NCBI GenBank assembly: GCA_965250205.1 | Contig: CBDFNK010000023.1 | Span: 1 to 64,000 of the forward strand | Direction: 5' to 3' | DNA length: 64,000 nucleotides | Origin: JAHZKN01 sp965250205 | GTDB lineage: Bacteria; Pseudomonadota; Alphaproteobacteria; Rhizobiales; Hyphomicrobiaceae | In this document: positions 17,845 through 25,625 of the stretch, in pieces | Layout of the letters: each line of letters opens with the position of its first letter | Position numbering within the stretch: position 1 is the first letter of the stretch | The notes under the pieces: model-generated | The model's input: the letters and a program-made list of their open reading frames with translations, nothing else | Database searches by the model: none | Told to the model about the DNA's origin: nothing | Made by a program: the position numbers and the translations under genes

Positions 17845-18672
17845 GTGACAGGCACTCTAATAGGGGCCCACAAGCTCCGGGTGATTGGAATTACCAACCA
17901 AAAAGGCGGCGTCGGAAAAACGACGACGGCTATTAATCTTGGGACCGCGCTGGCCGCCATTGGCGAACGTGTCCTGGTTATTGACCTTGATCCTCAGGGC
18001 AATGCCTCGACAGGTCTTGGCGTTAAGGCAGATGCCCGGCGGTACACCTCATGCAGTGTGTTGACCGGCGAAGCTGACATTCGAACGGCAGCGGTGCTGA
18101 CGGCCGTACCTGGTCTTTCCGTGGTCCCGGCTAATTCTGATTTGGTGGGACTAGAAGCCGAGCTGATGGGTGACGCCAATCGGCCCTACAAGTTGCGTGA
18201 TGCGCTGGCCAAAGTGGTAGGTGAGGCTGATGCAGGCCAATCCGGCTATGATTATGTGCTGATCGATTGTCCGCCATCCCTAAACTTGCTGACGGTGAAT
18301 GCGCTTGTTGCCGCCAATGCTGTTTTGGTGCCTGTACAATGCGAATTCTTTGCCCTTGAGGGCATTTCGCAGCTGAAAGAGTCGATCGATCAAATTCGCT
18401 CAACACTCAACCCAAACCTTGAGATCCAAGGCGTCGTGCTGACGATGCACGACGCGCGCACGACCTTGTCACGAGAGGTAGCTGATAATGTGCGCAGTTT
18501 CTTTGGGCCTAAGGTTTATGAATCAGTCATCCCCCGTAACACGCGTGTGGCAGAAGCCCCATCGCACGGAAAGCCTATTCTGCTCTACGACTATGACTGT
18601 GCAGGTAGCCAGGCCTATATCCGATTGGCGACAGAAATCATTGAACGCGAAAAGCAAAATAGGGCGGCCTAA
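17845..18672 (+). CDS. parA: Chromosome partitioning ATPase ParA
   Basis: ParA is the Walker ATPase that moves ParB-parS complexes and so the origin region. The deviant Walker A motif KGGVGKTTTAINLGTAL is at about residues 21-37. DLDPQGNASTGLG follows, and DYVLIDCPPSLNLLTVNAL is the Walker B region. Length is 275 residues from GTG 17845, which has GGAGG about 8 bases upstream and lies 3 bases after rsmG. It is co-directional with parB. Confidence 0.96.
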   Translation: MTGTLIGAHKLRVIGITNQKGGVGKTTTAINLGTALAAIGERVLVIDLDPQGNASTGLGVKADARRYTSCSVLTGEADIRTAAVLTAVPGLSVVPANSDLVGLEAELMGDANRPYKLRDALAKVVGEADAGQSGYDYVLIDCPPSLNLLTVNALVAANAVLVPVQCEFFALEGISQLKESIDQIRSTLNPNLEIQGVVLTMHDARTTLSREVADNVRSFFGPKVYESVIPRNTRVAEAPSHGKPILLYDYDCAGSQAYIRLATEIIEREKQNRAA

Positions 18673-18702
18673 GTGCTAACAAAGCACGTCTTATAGGCAA
18701 AA

Positions 18703-18732
18703 CTAGTCCACCCTAGTCCACCCTAGTCCACC
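18703..18732 (+). repeat. Three 10-bp direct repeats between parA and parB
   Basis: CTAGTCCACC is repeated three times without spacing, ending 28 bases before the parB ATG. A ten-base period places each unit on the same face of the helix. A short hairpin GTGC / GCAC precedes it at about 18673-18687. Confidence 0.85.
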
Positions 18733-18760
18733 GTAGCTTGGTGAGAGGAAGAAAAATAAG

Positions 18761-19648
18761 ATGAATGCACCTTTGCAAAAGGGACGTCTAGGCCGCGGTT
18801 TGGCATCGCTCATTGGCGATGCACCTCACAATGCCGGTGATGGGGTTGCGATTGCCGGTCAACGTGAAGCGCCAATTGATCTTTTGCGTGGAAGTTCTTT
18901 CAATCCCCGGCGTACATTTGAAGAAAGTGAACTGTCGGAACTTGCAGATTCGATTAGAGCCAAGGGCTTGGTTCAGCCAATTATCGTGCGTCCAGATTCC
19001 AAGCGTGCGGATGGATTTGAGATTGTTGCCGGTGAGCGACGCTGGCGTGCGTCCCAAAAGGCGGGGCTGCATACTGTTCCGATTGTAGTGCGGGAGCTTG
19101 ATGACAAAGAAGCGCTCGAACTGGCGATTATCGAGAATGTCCAACGCAGTGACTTGAACGCGATTGAGGAAGCAAACGGCTATCGCGAACTGATTGAGCG
19201 TTTCCGCTATAGTCAAGAGCAACTGTCTGATATCATTGGTAAAAGCAGAAGTCATGTCGCTAATACGTTGCGTCTTTTGAAATTACCGGCGCCAGTTCAG
19301 GCGTTCTTGAAGAAAGGCAAATTGTCAGCTGGGCACGCACGCACGCTGGTCGGTCGAAAAGATGCCGAAGCGCTTGCCAAGCAGATCATTGACCAGGAAC
19401 TTAATGTCCGTGCAGCTGAAGCGCTGGTTGCAAAAGTGGATGGTAAAAGCTCATCTGGCACGAGCAAGGTTCGGGTCAAAGATGCTGACACGGTTGCTTT
19501 TGAGAAAGAGCTGTCAGACGCGTTGGGTCTCAAAATTGAAATTAAACGTGGCTCGGGCGAAAGTGGCAATCTGATCATCAAGTATGGCAACTATGATCAG
19601 CTTGATTACATTCGCATGCGGCTGACCGGCGTGCCGGAAGGTGAATAA
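18761..19648 (+). CDS. parB: Chromosome partitioning protein ParB (CTP-dependent clamp)
   Basis: ParB loads at parS, spreads on DNA and drives origin segregation with ParA. The N-terminus has the ParA-contact sequence GRLGRGLASLIGD. The CTPase/parS-loading region shows NPRRTFEESELSELADSI, VAGERRWRASQKAGL and ENVQRSDLNAIEEANGY. The HTH is YSQEQLSDIIGKSRSHVANTLRLLKL, and the C-terminal dimer domain follows. Length is 295 residues, normal for chromosomal ParB. Confidence 0.96.
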   Translation: MNAPLQKGRLGRGLASLIGDAPHNAGDGVAIAGQREAPIDLLRGSSFNPRRTFEESELSELADSIRAKGLVQPIIVRPDSKRADGFEIVAGERRWRASQKAGLHTVPIVVRELDDKEALELAIIENVQRSDLNAIEEANGYRELIERFRYSQEQLSDIIGKSRSHVANTLRLLKLPAPVQAFLKKGKLSAGHARTLVGRKDAEALAKQIIDQELNVRAAEALVAKVDGKSSSGTSKVRVKDADTVAFEKELSDALGLKIEIKRGSGESGNLIIKYGNYDQLDYIRMRLTGVPEGE

Positions 19649-19768
19649 AAGTCTCTATTGCAGGTCGAATTAACGATCGTAATGCTGGGTGCGCACAGCT
19701 TTGCTGGACTTTTTGTCTTCGCTGATCAATCTTGAGCGCCAATTTGTTGCTTCCTGATTGAGGACACC

Positions 19769-20089
19769 ATGACAAGCGATACGCTGCAACGGCTGGCTAC
19801 CACAGTGCGGGCCAGGCGAACTGAGGCAGCGGGCAAATCCTACACCCGGCAATTATTGGATTCAGGGCCTCAGCAATGCGCGCGTAAATTTGGCGAAGAG
19901 GCGATTGAAACCGTGATCGCGGGCCTTGCCCAGGACGATGCTGCTTTGACTAACGAGGCGGCAGACTTGCTGTTCCATTTGATCGTTCTTTTAGAATCTC
20001 GAAATATCGATTTCGATAGTGTACTGAAGGTGTTAGAGTCCCGACAGGGTGTCTCTGGCCTAGCTGAAAAAGCGGCCCGTGGCAGCTAA
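19769..20089 (+). CDS. hisE: Phosphoribosyl-ATP pyrophosphatase
   Basis: HisE hydrolyses phosphoribosyl-ATP to phosphoribosyl-AMP, the second step of histidine synthesis. The 106-residue protein has the MazG-like core: SYTRQLLDSGPQQCARKFGEEAIETVIAG, and NEAADLLFHLIVLLESRNI with acidic metal ligands. In many Rhizobiales hisE follows hisF; here no other his gene is nearby, but its usual partner coaA is. The gap to coaA is 28 bases. Confidence 0.93.
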   Translation: MTSDTLQRLATTVRARRTEAAGKSYTRQLLDSGPQQCARKFGEEAIETVIAGLAQDDAALTNEAADLLFHLIVLLESRNIDFDSVLKVLESRQGVSGLAEKAARGS

Positions 20090-20117
20090 AGCTGGTGCCT
20101 TGGATTGATCGCGCGTA

Positions 20118-21137
20118 ATGAGCCCAAAAACTCCACCACATGTCCGCTTGGTAACCGCTTATGAAGCGGCCCAAAATGGGTTGCCTGATTCAGACAAAGA
20201 TCTTCGTTTTAAGCCCTATCGCACTTTTGGAAGACAAGAATGGGCTGATTTGCGTGCTGGTACGCCGATGACGTTGGCACCAAGCGAACTTGATGAACTT
20301 TCGGGTATTGTTGATCCATTGTCAGTCGAAGAAGTGGAACAAATTTATCTGCCGCTATCTCGATTGCTGAATTTGCATGTGGCAGCTGCTCAAAAACTCG
20401 ATGCTGTTACATCAAAATTTCTTGGCAAACGTATTTTAAAAGTGCCGTTTGTGGTTGGTGTATCGGGCTCAGTTGCCGTTGGAAAAAGTACCACTGCACG
20501 TGTGTTGCAAGCCCTGTTGGGGCGCTGGCCAAATCACCCGCGCGTGGATCTCATTACAACGGATGGTTTTTTACATCCCAACAATGAGTTGAAGAAGCGC
20601 GGTTTGATGGATCGAAAGGGCTTTCCAGAAAGCTTTGATCGCACAAGACTTTTAAACTTCCTGATTGACCTCAAGTCCGGTCTTGAAAAGGTGGAAGTGC
20701 CGGTTTATTCGCACTTTCATTATGATATTATTGAAGACCAGACAATTACGGTGGAACAACCAGATATCGTGATTTTAGAGGGCCTTAATGTGCTCCAGTC
20801 ACTGCCGCAAAAGGCGCTTGCGATGCACAGTCCGCAGGTCTCGGATTTTCTTGATTTTTCAATTTATATCGATGCTCACGAGGACCACATACGTGACTGG
20901 TATTTGGAGCGCTTTTTGACCCTTCGGACGACCGGATTTCGTGATCCAGCTGCCTACTTCCATCGCTACGCGAAATTCTCCAAGGAGGAAGCGCGTAGTA
21001 AGGCCTTGGAAATTTGGGACGCTATTAATCTCGTAAATTTACGCAATAATATTTTACCAACGCGCGAACGAGCGCGGCTCATATTGCAAAAGAAAGAAGA
21101 CCACCAGATTCATTCGGTGGCACTGCGCAAGCTCTAG
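20118..21137 (+). CDS. coaA: Pantothenate kinase, type I
   Basis: CoaA phosphorylates pantothenate, the first committed step to coenzyme A. The P-loop is GVSGSVAVGKSTTARVLQAL near residue 114, followed by VDLITTDGFLHPN and MDRKGFPESFD. The C-terminus has ILPTRERARLILQKKEDHQI. Length is 339 residues, slightly longer than the E. coli enzyme. The TAG stop is the first triplet of a family A repeat. Confidence 0.95.
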   Translation: MSPKTPPHVRLVTAYEAAQNGLPDSDKDLRFKPYRTFGRQEWADLRAGTPMTLAPSELDELSGIVDPLSVEEVEQIYLPLSRLLNLHVAAAQKLDAVTSKFLGKRILKVPFVVGVSGSVAVGKSTTARVLQALLGRWPNHPRVDLITTDGFLHPNNELKKRGLMDRKGFPESFDRTRLLNFLIDLKSGLEKVEVPVYSHFHYDIIEDQTITVEQPDIVILEGLNVLQSLPQKALAMHSPQVSDFLDFSIYIDAHEDHIRDWYLERFLTLRTTGFRDPAAYFHRYAKFSKEEARSKALEIWDAINLVNLRNNILPTRERARLILQKKEDHQIHSVALRKL

Positions 21138-21266
21138 ATCAACCTGCGAAACGTTGGAATCGCGACTTTGAGCTGATAAGTTGATTGCCAGTTATGGAAT
21201 AGGGTCATGAGATAGAGCGTCGCGCAAATAGCTTCAGTGCGTACAAGAAAAGGCACAGACGCTCTA
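21135..21266. repeat. Dispersed repeat family A, full copy 3
   Basis: It starts TAGATCAACCTGCG at the coaA stop, continues through an extension shared with 3110-3170 and 44133-44196 (tgattgcca, gggtcatga), and ends with the core TAGAGCGT to ACGCTCTA. Total length is about 132 bp, the most complete copy here. Confidence 0.8.
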
Positions 21267-21294
21267 GTTTGAATGCCATGCAGGTGACACTATT

Positions 21295-21328
21295 TTAAAA
21301 AAAAGAGCCGCTCAAAACGGCGGCTCTT
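21295..21328 (-). terminator. Intrinsic terminator for the 21359-21931 gene
   Basis: On the minus strand AAGAGCCG / CGGCTCTT form an 8-bp stem, followed by a run of eight or more T. It lies 30 bases after the stop codon. Confidence 0.88.
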
Positions 21329-21358
21329 GAAAGAGGTGTTGGGGATCGGCTGCGTTCG

Positions 21359-21931
21359 TTAATGCGTAGCCACAAGGTTTTTTTGTTGGTTGTAGAATGA
21401 AATTGCCATCTCGTTGAGCTGAGACTGTTGCTCTATGGCGAACGCAACCGGTGGCAGGGCCAATAAATTTCGACAGGCGGCCATCTGCACGTCCATTGTC
21501 GTTGCGAGGCTCTGTAAGCCGATCGCTGCCCAACTGTTAAACCAACTGGCAGGCTCTCCAAGAGACGCTTCAGATCCGGTTTGCATTGGTTTTTGCGATC
21601 TCGGCTGGCGCGAGGGCCGAAGCTCAGGCTTGCTTGTCGCAGGAGCAGCCAATTTCTGGGCACGCTGAGTTGATTTCGCAGACTTTTTGGGTTGGTGATC
21701 AAACTCGACCTTTGGCTCGGGTTTTGAAATTCCGGTCGAATTTTGGAACTTCCGGTATTTGTCGCGCAGACGGCGGATTGTTGACGGGTCTGAAATTCCA
21801 AGTGATTTGATTGCTGTTGTTGGTTTGAGTTCGGGATCCTTGGCGATAAGGGCAGCAATGGCAACAAGCTGTCCGTGATCGTCCAGTCCGCTCCCTTTGG
21901 GGCGTCCTCGAGGGCTGGTTTTGGCGGGCAT
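21359..21931 (-). CDS. AT-hook/HTH-like hypothetical protein
   Basis: I do not recognise this 190-residue protein as a named family. It opens with SPRGRPKGSGLDD, an AT-hook-like GRPKGSG. A likely helix-turn-helix follows (IAKDPELKPTTAIKSLGISDPSTIRRLRDKY, residues about 28-60; core TTAIKSLGISDPSTIRRLR). A basic linker rich in K, Q and P occupies residues 75-118. The C-terminus from WFNSWAAIGLQSL to FAIEQQSQLNEMAISFYNQQ is helical and resembles phasin-type segments, which is a weak impression. An AT-rich promoter with inverted repeats lies upstream and suggests autoregulation. Confidence 0.65.
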   Translation of the reverse strand: MPAKTSPRGRPKGSGLDDHGQLVAIAALIAKDPELKPTTAIKSLGISDPSTIRRLRDKYRKFQNSTGISKPEPKVEFDHQPKKSAKSTQRAQKLAAPATSKPELRPSRQPRSQKPMQTGSEASLGEPASWFNSWAAIGLQSLATTMDVQMAACRNLLALPPVAFAIEQQSQLNEMAISFYNQQKNLVATH

Positions 21932-21996
21932 GGTGGCAACCTCAATGCAAAAAAAGCGATTCGTTTTATGCAGTGTGGAAAAGGTCGAGATTAATT

Positions 21997-22130
21997 ACCA
22001 GGAGAATTAATCGGAATTTGCCAATTTAATTACGGAGCCTTTATTTATGTGGCCCTATTACACTCCTACTCCCCATCAATTCGGAATTAAAGGGAATATC
22101 TAATTCCGATATAAACTGAATTAGATATTG
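21997..22130. promoter_or_regulatory. AT-rich control region with TCGGAATTA inverted repeats
   Basis: TCGGAATT occurs at 22011 and TCGGAATTA at 22081, and its complement TAATTCCGA at 22101. AATATCTAATTC (22095-22106) and GAATTAGATATT (22118-22129) are a perfect 12-bp inverted repeat with an 11-base spacer. It lies upstream of the HTH gene and just downstream of the adenosine kinase-like gene, both on the minus strand, so it could be an operator or a terminator without a T run. Confidence 0.5.
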
Positions 22131-22159
22131 AATAGGCATTTCCGTAAATCGGGCATTTA

Positions 22160-23158
22160 TCAGGCTAAAATACCAGTTTTCTGGGCAATTTCGGCTAGTG
22201 ATGCTTCTGGACGGGCACCAATATGGGAAATGATTTCAGCAGCTGCAAGGCTTCCTAAAGCCCCACTTTTCTCCGGATCAAATCCCTTAGCAATGCCATA
22301 TAGAACCCCAGAGGCATAAAGGTCACCGGCACCCGTGGTATCGACGACCTCTGAAACCGGGGAGACGGCAATGGCAGTGGCGGTTTGATTTGAATAAATC
22401 ACTGAGCCTTTAGCGCCTCGGGTAATGGCAGCGATGTCGACTTCCTGGCCAGCCTGGGTTGCGGCCTCATCAAATGATGACGTTTGGTAGAGCGCGGTTA
22501 TCTCGGCTTCATTGGCAAACAGAATATCGATCCCGTCTTTGATCAGGGTGCGAAATTCATCCCGGTGGCGGTCGACACAGAACGAGTCTGATAATGTCAG
22601 AGCAACGCGACGTCCTTTGGCTTTTGCAATTGAAACGGCCTGACGGAATGCGGCCTTGGCTTCTGCTTGGTCGAACAGATACCCTTCCAGATAAGTGATC
22701 TCTGCTTTTTCAATAAGAGCGGGGTCTATTTCGCCATCGTCAAGATCGGTGCTGATGCCGAGGAAGGTATTCATCGTGCGTTCGCCATCTGGTGTCACAG
22801 CAATGAGAGAGCGAGACGTGGGCTGAGCACCAGAAACTGGCCTGCTGTCAAAATGGACATTTGCAGCTCTTACGTCGTGACCAAAAATTTTGCCAAATTC
22901 ATCGTCAGCAACTTTGCCGATGAAGGCAGTTTTTCCGCCGAATGAGGACAATCCCACCATTGAGTTTGCAGCTGACCCGCCCGAGATTTCAATAGCCTGG
23001 CCAATATCGCTGTAAAGCGTCGAGATACGGTCGGCGTCAACGAGATGCATGTGGGATTTCTCGATACCATTGCGAGACAGGAACGCATCTTCACAGCGTG
23101 CGATAATGTCAACGATGGCGTTTCCGATTGCGACGACGTCGTAGTCAGCAGATGGCAT
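22160..23158 (-). CDS. PfkB-family carbohydrate kinase, adenosine kinase-like
   Basis: The family phosphorylates sugars or nucleosides with ATP; this subgroup is annotated as adenosine kinase in alphaproteobacteria. The N-terminal motif is VVAIGNAIVDIIAR. The substrate-binding GGSAANSMVGLSSFGG lies near residue 60, and the catalytic anion hole DTTGAGDLYASGVLYG is at about residue 275. Length is 332 residues. The substrate is inferred from family resemblance only. It lies between the AT-rich region and the 58-bp repeat array. Confidence 0.88.
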   Translation of the reverse strand: MPSADYDVVAIGNAIVDIIARCEDAFLSRNGIEKSHMHLVDADRISTLYSDIGQAIEISGGSAANSMVGLSSFGGKTAFIGKVADDEFGKIFGHDVRAANVHFDSRPVSGAQPTSRSLIAVTPDGERTMNTFLGISTDLDDGEIDPALIEKAEITYLEGYLFDQAEAKAAFRQAVSIAKAKGRRVALTLSDSFCVDRHRDEFRTLIKDGIDILFANEAEITALYQTSSFDEAATQAGQEVDIAAITRGAKGSVIYSNQTATAIAVSPVSEVVDTTGAGDLYASGVLYGIAKGFDPEKSGALGSLAAAEIISHIGARPEASLAEIAQKTGILA

Positions 23159-23387
23159 GGTGTTGTTTTCCTCTCAATTAAAGCCCGACGCACTATAGGG
23201 AACCATCGGGGGTCGACAAGGCGGGCGTGCCATTCAACCACAGGCGCTTATTCTCAAGAATGTCTAGTGAATCCAATTTCGCGCGGCACGCTTTCAAGCA
23301 CGTTCATCTTTGGTTGACTCAGTGGGCGTGCTCTATCGTTTCGTTTTGGTCTTTGGTTTTGGATCATGTGTCCTGGCGCAAAACCAC

Positions 23388-23860
23388 CCAACACAAGCTT
23401 GCGCAGTGTTGGAGACATAAATGCCAACATTGCCTAAAGGCATATTGGACACAAGCTTGCGCAGTGTTGGAAACATAAATGCCAACATTGCCTAAAGGCA
23501 TGTTGGGCCAACACAAGCTTGCGCAGTGTTGGAGACATAAATGCCAACATTGCCTAAAGGCATGTTGGACACAAGCTTGCGTAGTGTTGGAGACATAAAT
23601 GCCAACATTGCCTAAAGGCATGTTGGACACAAGCTTGCGTAGTGTTGGAGACATAAATGCCAACATTGCCTAAAGGCATGTTGGACACAAGCTTGCGTAG
23701 TGTTGGAGACATAAATGCCAACATTGCCTAAAGGCATGTTGGACACAAGCTTGCGCAGTGTTGGAGACATAAATGCCAACATTGCCTAAAGGCATGTTGG
23801 ACACAAGCTTGCGCAGTGTTGGAAACATAAATGCCAACACTTCCTAAAGTCGTGTTGGCC
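23388..23860. repeat. Tandem array of eight 58-bp hairpin repeats
   Basis: Eight units begin at 23391, 23449, 23511, 23569, 23627, 23685, 23743 and 23801. Each starts ACACAAGCTTGCG and ends with GGCATGTTGG. Units 3-7 differ at one position (gcgcag/gcgtag); unit 8 has diverged at its end, and four extra bases separate units 2 and 3. Each unit can form two hairpins: CCAACAC / GTGTTGG, and CCAACA-t-TGCC with loop TAAA closing on GGCATGTTGG. Because 58 is not a multiple of 3, the array is not coding. A related single copy lies at 43991-44014. Confidence 0.95.
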
Positions 23861-23904
23861 AGACCGGCCACCACTTTTGCCACCACTTTTGGCTCGAACA
23901 TGAT

Positions 23905-24954
23905 CTAGGCGGGAGATCGCTCTGCACGTTTGCTGAGCTGTGCCAATTGAGCGATGCGAATGAGTAGGCGCTCGACCAATATCGCCTCTAGAGCACCGCT
24001 CCTGCGGGTTGCCTTGGTGGCGTCAAAGATAAGGCCGAGTGCCGTCAGCAAGTGATCGTGACGCCAGGCATGGAGTTGTGAAATGAATGCTGTTTTTTGC
24101 TTAAAATGAATGGGTGGCCTCAGCTGTTTCAGACTATCGGCTTCGCTGCGTCCATTTTCTAGGTGTGCACGCGTTGATTCCAAGCGGTGGAAATGGCGTG
24201 AAGCCGCGGCCAGTATGCCATGCACGGATTCCCCAGATGACAGAGCGCGTGCACATTGATGAACCGCGGTTTTTGCTTGTCCGAGTGCGGCTGCATTGAC
24301 GATGGTATCGAGCGCTAATTCAGAGGTGTCACCAACGATGGCGTCAACATCCTCAATTGTTATTTGTCGCTTACCTTTAGTGAAAAGCGTAAGTTTATCC
24401 AATTCACCAACGGAAAGTGCGCGGTCAGCGCCAAGACGTGTGATCAAAAATTCACGTGCATCCATGGAAATTGTTTGTTGGCTCTCGCTAAGTGCACGAT
24501 TGATTACGCCTTCAAGATCACGTGCTGTATCCGCATAGCATGCAATAGCCACTGCCGTTTTGGACTTCTCAAACAGGGCCCGAAGCTTATCGCTTGGCTT
24601 AAGGTTGCCAGCCTCAATAATGAGACGGTTCTCAGGAATTGGATTGTCCAGAAGCGGTTTTATGTTGGGCGCTGTGAGACGTCGCGAATGGGTAACGCGC
24701 AGGATTTTGCCGCCACCGAACATGGGGAGGGTTTGCAGCTCAATCGCAATGCGCTCAGGCTCAGCATCAATGTCTCTTTCATCGAGGCGCAATATTTCGC
24801 TTTCAGGTTTGGATGTTTTGGCGAGCTGGGTGGCAAGGTGTGCACCACGTTCGCGGACCAGGCCAGGATCGGTGCCAAAAATGAGATAGCCCGAGACGTT
24901 GCTGTTTGGTTTTACAAGAAAAGCGTTGGCTTGATGGGCTTTGACAGCAACCAT
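23905..24954 (-). CDS. holA: DNA polymerase III delta subunit
   Basis: HolA is the clamp-loader subunit that opens the beta sliding clamp. The 349-residue protein starts VAVKAHQANAFLVKPNSNVSGYLIFGTDPGLVRERG, of which YLIFGTDPGLVRERG is the family start. Further landmarks are LQTLPMFGGGKILRVT, LIIEAGNLKPSDKLR and IEDVDAIVGDTSELALDTIV. The C-terminal helical domain has HFHRLESTRAHLENG and PPIHFKQK. In alphaproteobacteria it follows parB-lptE-leuS as here, with lptE upstream on the same strand. Confidence 0.92.
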   Translation of the reverse strand: MVAVKAHQANAFLVKPNSNVSGYLIFGTDPGLVRERGAHLATQLAKTSKPESEILRLDERDIDAEPERIAIELQTLPMFGGGKILRVTHSRRLTAPNIKPLLDNPIPENRLIIEAGNLKPSDKLRALFEKSKTAVAIACYADTARDLEGVINRALSESQQTISMDAREFLITRLGADRALSVGELDKLTLFTKGKRQITIEDVDAIVGDTSELALDTIVNAAALGQAKTAVHQCARALSSGESVHGILAAASRHFHRLESTRAHLENGRSEADSLKQLRPPIHFKQKTAFISQLHAWRHDHLLTALGLIFDATKATRRSGALEAILVERLLIRIAQLAQLSKRAERSPA

Positions 24955-25049
24955 GAAGATTATGCCCCCAATGCTTTTTGAAGTGATGGGTTCGTGAGCT
25001 GTGCGAAATTTCGATGCTTGTTTGGGACGTGCGCGGTGCAGGCTGCTCT

Positions 25050-25625
25050 CTAGGCCGTGCCAGCGAGATAGGCTGCAATGCGAGACTTCAGATCGTCGCC
25101 GATGGCGATGGCGGCACGGTCTTCTGCATTGCGGCGCGCCCTAACGTTAGAATAGATCGATGTGAAACGATTGAAACCAACTTTGGAATAGCTGGTGCCT
25201 TCCAGTTTAACAGAGTTGTCTGAGAGCTGCGTTAGTTTGAAGTTTGCGGTCAGGTTATAGACTTGGCTGGCCGCGTCACCGTCCTGGCGGACAAGCGTTG
25301 AGGTGACCGATTGTTGCACGGCGATGTCAAGACGATAGTTGGGTGGCACAGCGTGGCCGCCGCCGGTCGTTTGGAAAATCAATTCGTTACGTACTCTTTG
25401 TCCAACACGACCTGGAATTTTGCCAATCTCTACTTGTGCCAGTTTCTCAGCGGCATTGGCGCCACCAACCCCAGCAGAACCATGCAGCGGGCGAAAGCCG
25501 CCATTGCCACAGGCCGTCAACAACGGTGCTGCAAGGGCGATGATCGCACAGGCTTTCAGGGCCCGACGCCAAGTAGGCGCGGCTTGAATAGGATCAACGG
25601 ACTTATGGCACCTAGCCAACAACAT
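25050..25625 (-). CDS. lptE: LPS-assembly lipoprotein LptE
   Basis: LptE plugs the LptD barrel that places lipopolysaccharide in the outer membrane. The 191-residue protein has a signal peptide (ACAIIALAAPLLTACGN) with lipobox LTAC, so it is a lipoprotein. After it come GFRPLHG and the LptE core NELIFQTTGGG, PPNYRLDIAVQ, YNLTANFKL and TSIYSNVRARRNAEDRAA. I chose ATG 25625, which overlaps the leuS end by 14 bases; the frame is open further upstream inside leuS. The order leuS-lptE-holA suggests one transcript. Confidence 0.9.
   Translation of the reverse strand: MLLARCHKSVDPIQAAPTWRRALKACAIIALAAPLLTACGNGGFRPLHGSAGVGGANAAEKLAQVEIGKIPGRVGQRVRNELIFQTTGGGHAVPPNYRLDIAVQQSVTSTLVRQDGDAASQVYNLTANFKLTQLSDNSVKLEGTSYSKVGFNRFTSIYSNVRARRNAEDRAAIAIGDDLKSRIAAYLAGTA

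Noticed and set aside
23364..23666. 100-codon open frame across the 58-bp array on the minus strand
   Set aside because: The unit length is not a multiple of three, so the frame shifts from unit to unit; the protein pattern follows from the DNA repeat and there is no ribosome site.
23388..23860. CRISPR array
   Set aside because: The whole 58-bp unit is conserved, with no unique spacers between shorter repeats, and no cas genes are nearby.
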